Shown here: in pieces, positions 6,755-9,863 of the stretch | Layout: each line of letters begins with the position of its first letter | Numbering within the stretch: the first letter of the stretch is position 1 | Source of the DNA: Eubacteriales bacterium | GTDB taxonomy: Bacteria; Bacillota_A; Clostridia; Christensenellales; Aristaeellaceae | Direction of reading: 5' to 3' | Length of the DNA: 9,863 bases | Assembly (NCBI GenBank): GCA_030528845.1 | Contig: JAUMYC010000015.1 | Coordinates: 1 to 9,863, forward strand | The notes under the pieces: model-generated | Database searches by the model: none | What the model was told of the DNA's origin: nothing | What the model saw: the letters and a program-made list of their open reading frames with translations, nothing else | Translations under genes and position numbers: made by a program

Positions 6755-7756
6755 TTAGAGGATCCTGCTGAGCAGGGCGTAGACCTGCTCGGCCATGCGA
6801 TAAAAGCCAAGGTCGTTGGGATGGCAGCCGTCCACGGTGCACATATCGCGCCCCAGAGCGCCGAAGAAGCCTTCGCCGTCGAGGAAATAGACGTTCCTGT
6901 CGCCCCGGGCCACGGCGTTTGCATATGTCCTGCGGATGACCTCGCGCCGCGCCGTCGCGTCGGCAGGGTGCGAATCAAAATCCGGCTTGGTCATGATGAC
7001 GACGGGCAGCTCCGGATGCGCCGCGCGCACGCGCAGGAAGAAGCGCTCGTGCGTGGCGGCCAGATGCGCCGCGTCGGGCGCGTTGTGGTCGTAGTCGTAG
7101 ATGAACGCGCTGAATTCGCGCCGGCAGATGATGTCCGCCATGGCGTCCTCGCCCTTGGCGTTGCCGGAAAAGCCGTAGTTCACATAGTCCGTGTCCAGCC
7201 AGCGCGCAGCCACGGCCGTGTAGGCGTTGCCGGGGCGGGAGCAGCAGCCGCCCTCGGTGATGGAGGAGCCGTAGAAGCAGAGCCTGCCCGGGCGGGAATA
7301 GGGAAGGGGCGCGAGCACCTCGGCGTCGTCCTCGACAGTGATCCACACCCCGGCGATGCGCTCGTTGCGCGGAAGGTTGATCGTCACCTGCTGCATCGTT
7401 CCGTCCAGCTGCAGCTTGAGCTCGGGCGCCATGTTTTCGTACGTCCAGGGGTTGATCAGCCCCGCATAGTGGCTCTCGATGCCGCTGCCCAGCAGCACGT
7501 CCGCGCCGCCGGAGGCGCACACCGCCATGCACGGGTCGACCCCGAGCGAGTGCAGCTCCATGCGCAGCGTGAGAGAGCGCGAGTTCGTGCGGAAGCGTAC
7601 GCGTCCGCCGCCTGCCGTCTTGCTGCGAGAGCGCACATACTCGCTCACCGGCATCGTCTCTTCGTCCGGCAGCCGCCAGTAATTCCTGTTTTCCGCGTCG
7701 ATCACTTCCAAGCCGCAGATCTCAATGGGGGCTTCGGTAAAAGAATATGTTTTCAT
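6755..7756 (-). CDS. Two-domain SGNH/GDSL-type esterase
   Basis: A 333-aa protein with a beta-rich N-terminal domain (about 1-155) and a C-terminal SGNH hydrolase domain (about 157-333). Block I is YGSSITEGG with Ser165 as likely nucleophile; block II is GFSGNAKG (195-202); block III is YDYDHNAP with Asn225; block V is VDGCHP with Asp309 and His312. All four catalytic blocks are therefore intact. The N-terminal part, with RVRFRTNS (52-59) and GGADVLL (83-89), resembles the GxDLY accessory domain (PF14607) found before GDSL_3 lipase-like domains. No signal peptide is seen, so it probably acts in the cytoplasm on imported, esterified oligosaccharides; deacetylation of pectin fragments is a guess. 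The ATG at 7756 is preceded by GGAGG at 7767-7771 and overlaps the previous stop as ATGA. A longer start at 8065 would run through the upstream gene and is rejected. Confidence 0.88.
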   Translation of the reverse strand: MKTYSFTEAPIEICGLEVIDAENRNYWRLPDEETMPVSEYVRSRSKTAGGGRVRFRTNSRSLTLRMELHSLGVDPCMAVCASGGADVLLGSGIESHYAGLINPWTYENMAPELKLQLDGTMQQVTINLPRNERIAGVWITVEDDAEVLAPLPYSRPGRLCFYGSSITEGGCCSRPGNAYTAVAARWLDTDYVNYGFSGNAKGEDAMADIICRREFSAFIYDYDHNAPDAAHLAATHERFFLRVRAAHPELPVVIMTKPDFDSHPADATARREVIRRTYANAVARGDRNVYFLDGEGFFGALGRDMCTVDGCHPNDLGFYRMAEQVYALLSRIL

Positions 7757-8325
7757 TTGCTGTTCCTCCGGTCTTCCTCGATCGTCTTTGCGATCACATG
7801 CGCGGCGAGCATGGAGCCGGCCGCGGAGGGGTGATAGTCGTCTGCTTCGTATAGATTTACGATGCCCCGGACGGCCGTGAACGCCCTGCCCACGTCCGCC
7901 ACCAGCGCATCGTTCTCCTGCGCAGCCTCGTGATAGCTGGCATAGAGCCCCTCGTCCATCGCCGCATAGCTCATTTCCGTGCCCGCCAGCTTTTCGCTGC
8001 CTTCGCGGTAAGCCCAGCTGGCATAGAGCACCGGCTTGGCGCCTGCCGCGCGGATCAGCGCGCACAGGCCGCGCACGCTCTCATGAAACTTTTCCTTGCA
8101 GAAGATCGGCGCGCGGCTCTGCTCCTGCAGGACGACATAATCCCATTTTTCCTCCCGCAGCGCGCGCAGCGTCTGCATGCCCATTTCGGCCTCTTCGTTG
8201 AGCTGCTCGCTGAGGAAGGCCCCGCCGCGCGTGTGCGCGACGACCTCCTCGCCCAGCATCTGCGCGAGGAGCTTTGGCATGTCGTTGAAATATGTAAAGC
8301 TGTTTCCGAGCATCAGTATGCGCAT
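7753..8325 (-). CDS. SGNH hydrolase-like protein, DUF4886 type
   Basis: A 190-aa protein. It begins with the block I motif MLGNSFT (Ser9 as likely nucleophile), followed by TRGG (32-35), VVLQEQS (64-70), where SGNH block III is expected, and DDYHP with Asp162 and His165 as the likely remaining catalytic pair. The GNSFT and LQEQS pattern is that of DUF4886, a branch of the SGNH superfamily whose substrates are mostly unknown. No signal peptide is present, which suggests a cytoplasmic location. GAGGAAA lies about 10 bases before the ATG and a consensus-like promoter lies about 45 bases upstream. Its stop overlaps the start of the GDSL esterase by four bases, so the two are probably translated together and may act on the same substrate. 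Confidence 0.88.
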   Translation of the reverse strand: MRILMLGNSFTYFNDMPKLLAQMLGEEVVAHTRGGAFLSEQLNEEAEMGMQTLRALREEKWDYVVLQEQSRAPIFCKEKFHESVRGLCALIRAAGAKPVLYASWAYREGSEKLAGTEMSYAAMDEGLYASYHEAAQENDALVADVGRAFTAVRGIVNLYEADDYHPSAAGSMLAAHVIAKTIEEDRRNSK

Positions 8326-8370
8326 GGCGTTTTTTCCTCGTTTCTGTAAAATGATTTGCTTCCAAACGAT

Positions 8371-8399
8371 ATTATACCCCTGCCGGACGCGCCGCGCAA
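8371..8399 (-). promoter_or_regulatory. SigA-type promoter of the hydrolase operon
   Basis: On the minus strand, TATAAT (8376-8371) is a perfect -10 box, with TTGCGC (8399-8394) as -35 at the ideal 17-base distance. Transcription would begin near 8364, about 40 bases before the start of the DUF4886-like gene. It lies in the 87-base gap after the cupin-AraC gene, so the downstream genes can be transcribed from here and possibly also by read-through from that gene. Confidence 0.75.
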
Positions 8400-8412
8400 T
8401 CCAAAATACGGC

Positions 8413-9279
8413 TCACGGCGCGGCCTTTCCGGCGTATTCGCGCGGGCTTGCGCCGTACTGCGCGCGGAACGCGCGATAAAAAGAGGTGTAATCGCCAAAG
8501 CCGCAGGCGGAATAGACCTCGCCCGGCGCGCCGCCCTCGGAGAGCAGCTGCTTGGCGATCAGGAGCCGCTTGAGCAGGATGTATTTGTGTACGCTCGTGC
8601 CCACGACGCGGCGGAATTCGTGCGAAAGGTGATATTTGCTGATGTAGAATTCGCGCGCGAGCCCGTCCAGGCTCAGCTCCTCGTTGTAATGCTCGCCGAT
8701 GTAGCCGAGCACGCGCGAGACCAGCGGCAGGCTCTCTTCGTCGCCCGCGCCCTTTGCGCAGGAATGCAGAAAGATGCGGTTGAGCTCGGTCATGAATTGC
8801 AGAAACAGCCCCAGCGCGCCGATCTGCGCGCCGAATTCCTCGCTGTAGCTCTCGCGTACGAGCTCCTCCAGCCGCCGGCCGATGTCGCTGCGCTGCGCGG
8901 GCGTGAGGCGCAGGAGGTTGGTGCGGGAGGGGAGAGTGTAGTCGAAGCAGCGGGTCAGGTCGGCCTCGGGCGTGCAGAAGCTCTCCAGATATGCGCGGTC
9001 GATCCAGAGCACGATGCGCTCATAGGGGGCGCTGTCCTGCACGACAAAAGCCTGATGCAGCTCCATCGGGCTGATGAGCAGCAGATCCCCCGGCGCGAGC
9101 TGATACACGCGCCCTTCCACGCGGTATTCCACCGTGCCGCCGATGAAGAAATACACTTCGTAAAAATCGTGGTGATGGATGGCCACGTTGCCCTGCCGCG
9201 GGCTCTTGTAATGGAAGATCTCAAAGGTCGAGCGGTGCATGCTCTGGCGCGGGTCGAACCGCTGTGTCGTCTGGCGCAT
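8413..9279 (-). CDS. AraC-family regulator with N-terminal cupin domain
   Basis: A 288-aa cytoplasmic regulator of normal length for the family. Residues about 30-95 form an AraC-binding cupin, with the H-H-H-x-x-Y-E metal or ligand cluster (35-41), GTVEYRVEGR and LAPGDLLLISP. The C-terminal DNA-binding domain covers about 188-284, with helix-turn-helix units at about 204-224 (LDGLAREFYISKYHLSHEF) and 253-273 (GEVYSACGFGDYTSFYRAF) and the closing GASPREY. It probably binds a sugar and controls the neighbouring hydrolase genes and the divergent uxaC. The ATG at 9279 is preferred to a TTG at 9285 because GAGGTGA (9293-9287) is spaced 7 bases from the ATG but nearly touches the TTG. Confidence 0.92.
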   Translation of the reverse strand: MRQTTQRFDPRQSMHRSTFEIFHYKSPRQGNVAIHHHDFYEVYFFIGGTVEYRVEGRVYQLAPGDLLLISPMELHQAFVVQDSAPYERIVLWIDRAYLESFCTPEADLTRCFDYTLPSRTNLLRLTPAQRSDIGRRLEELVRESYSEEFGAQIGALGLFLQFMTELNRIFLHSCAKGAGDEESLPLVSRVLGYIGEHYNEELSLDGLAREFYISKYHLSHEFRRVVGTSVHKYILLKRLLIAKQLLSEGGAPGEVYSACGFGDYTSFYRAFRAQYGASPREYAGKAAP

Positions 9280-9299
9280 TTTCAAATCACCTCATCGGC

Positions 9300-9328
9300 A
9301 TAATACAGCAATATTTGCAATGCGTCAA
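9300..9328 (-). promoter_or_regulatory. Promoter of the cupin-AraC gene
   Basis: On the minus strand, TTGACG (9328-9323) and TATTAT (9305-9300) are separated by 17 bases and each differ from consensus by one base. Transcription would start near 9293, leaving only about 14 bases before the ATG, just enough for the ribosome binding site. Confidence 0.75.
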
Positions 9329-9342
9329 ACAATTCTCGCAAT
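9311..9342. promoter_or_regulatory. Candidate AraC-type operator (direct repeat, 21-base period)
   Basis: Two copies of AT-N2-T-N-GCAAT lie at 9311-9321 and 9332-9342, exactly 21 bases apart, matching in 8 of 11 positions. AraC-family proteins typically bind two direct half-sites 20-21 bases apart through their two helix-turn-helix units. The right copy touches the uxaC -35 box (9342-9347), the usual place for an activator, and the left copy lies within the divergent araC promoter spacer, which would suit autorepression. A third GCAAT is at 9308-9312. The repeat is seen; the binding is inferred. Confidence 0.45.
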
Positions 9343-9370
9343 TATCATGGAGAAAACGGTGTGCTATACT
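9342..9370 (+). promoter_or_regulatory. Promoter of uxaC
   Basis: TTATCA (9342-9347) and TATACT (9365-9370) are 17 bases apart. The -10 box is one base from consensus, while the -35 box matches in four of six, as expected of a promoter that needs an activator. Transcription would begin near 9377, giving a leader of about 35 bases. Confidence 0.6.
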
Positions 9371-9411
9371 ATGGTTATCAGATTATTATAGGGAAGGGAT
9401 GGCGAATCAGG

Positions 9412-9863
9412 ATGAACGGATTTATCGGCAAGGATTTTCTGCTGCGCAGCGAGACGGCGCGCAGGCTCTTTCACGACTATGCAGCGCAGATGCCCATCGT
9501 GGATTACCACTGCCATGTGAGCCCGAAGGAGATCTTCGAGGACAAGCATTTTGCAAACATCACCGAGGCGTGGCTTGCGGGCGACCACTATAAATGGCGT
9601 CTGATGCGCTCCAACGGCGTGGACGAGCGCTATATCACCGGCGACGCCCCCGCGCGCGAAAAATTCCAGAAATTCGCCGAAACTCTGCCCAAGGCCATCG
9701 GCAACCCCATGGTGCACTGGTGCCATCTGGAGCTGAAGAAGTATCTCGGCTACGAAGGCGTGCTCAATGGCGACACCGCGCAGGAAGTCTGGGATCTCTC
9801 CTGCGAAGTGTTTCAGAAGGAACACATGGGCGTGCGCGGGCTGATCGACATGAGCAACGTGCG
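9412..9863 (+). CDS. uxaC: Uronate isomerase, N-terminal part (runs off the window)
   Basis: The first 150 residues are present. The enzyme converts D-glucuronate to D-fructuronate and D-galacturonate to D-tagaturonate, the first step of bacterial hexuronate breakdown, in the cytoplasm. It is a member of the amidohydrolase superfamily: the metal-binding H-x-H is seen in DYHCHVSPKE (H33, H35). The N-terminal pattern FIGKDFLLRSETARRL, then ITEAWLAGDHYKWRLMRSNG and VDERYITGD, and GNPMVHWCHLELKKYLG are characteristic of UxaC. The ATG at 9412 gives the start expected for the family. The ribosome binding site is weak: the best purine run, GGGAAGGG (9391-9398), lies 13 bases upstream. The gene is divergent from the cupin-AraC gene, which probably regulates it. 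Confidence 0.95.
   Translation, partial: MNGFIGKDFLLRSETARRLFHDYAAQMPIVDYHCHVSPKEIFEDKHFANITEAWLAGDHYKWRLMRSNGVDERYITGDAPAREKFQKFAETLPKAIGNPMVHWCHLELKKYLGYEGVLNGDTAQEVWDLSCEVFQKEHMGVRGLIDMSNV

Noticed and set aside
6821..7834. Open frame of about 337 codons on the plus strand opposite the GDSL esterase
   Set aside because: It is antisense to an intact two-domain esterase; its low-complexity Arg/Ala/Val-rich translation is typical of a shadow frame.
7757..8065. 103-residue N-terminal extension of the GDSL esterase
   Set aside because: The extension reads through the DUF4886-like gene in another frame, is Arg/Gly-rich, and a good ribosome binding site and ATGA overlap mark the start at 7756.
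9348..9370. Possible catabolite (cre) site near AGAAAACG before uxaC
   Set aside because: The left half is close to consensus but the right half fails, so the palindrome needed for CcpA binding is missing.

Overview
The window reads as a plant-cell-wall sugar (probably pectin or hexuronate) utilisation locus from a GC-rich Bacillota, most likely a gut Clostridia-type anaerobe. The clues are strong AGGAGG-type ribosome binding sites, LplB/YtcP-type sugar permeases, a long membrane-bound AraC (YesN-like) sensor, a clostridial-type LysA and a TIGR04076-family small protein. Species cannot be told from the sequence.

Left part, plus strand (1-2161): the last 20 codons of what is probably a sugar-binding lipoprotein, a strong intercistronic hairpin, then two ABC permeases (LplB-like and YtcP-like), closed by a very good rho-independent terminator at 2126-2161. 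That terminator also has an A-run on its left side, so it can serve the convergent minus-strand operon. No ATPase is present; importers of this class usually borrow a shared MsmX-type ATPase encoded elsewhere.

Middle and right part, minus strand (reading from 9279 down to 2209): a cupin-AraC regulator, two coupled SGNH/GDSL-type hydrolases (a DUF4886-like protein and a two-domain GDSL esterase, sharing an ATGA overlap), the 746-aa membrane AraC sensor, diaminopimelate decarboxylase (lysA), a GNAT acetyltransferase and a TIGR04076 protein. All lie on one strand with short gaps and no recognisable terminator between them. A consensus-like promoter (TTGCGC-17-TATAAT) sits just before the first hydrolase.

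Right edge, plus strand: the 5' part of uronate isomerase (uxaC) runs off the window. It is divergent from the cupin-AraC gene. The 132-bp shared intergenic region holds one promoter for each direction and a 21-bp-spaced direct repeat that fits an AraC-type operator touching the uxaC -35 box.

Working model (inference): the transporter imports pectin-derived oligosaccharides, the SGNH hydrolases remove ester groups, UxaC isomerises the released uronates, and the two AraC proteins sense external and internal sugar. lysA, the acetyltransferase and the TIGR04076 protein have no obvious role in this and may simply be co-transcribed neighbours. I found no CRISPR array, RNA gene, insertion sequence or phage gene, and no clear sign of a wholly new system; the points worth a second look are regulatory and concern gene order. 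No stretch longer than about 170 bases lacks a gene.
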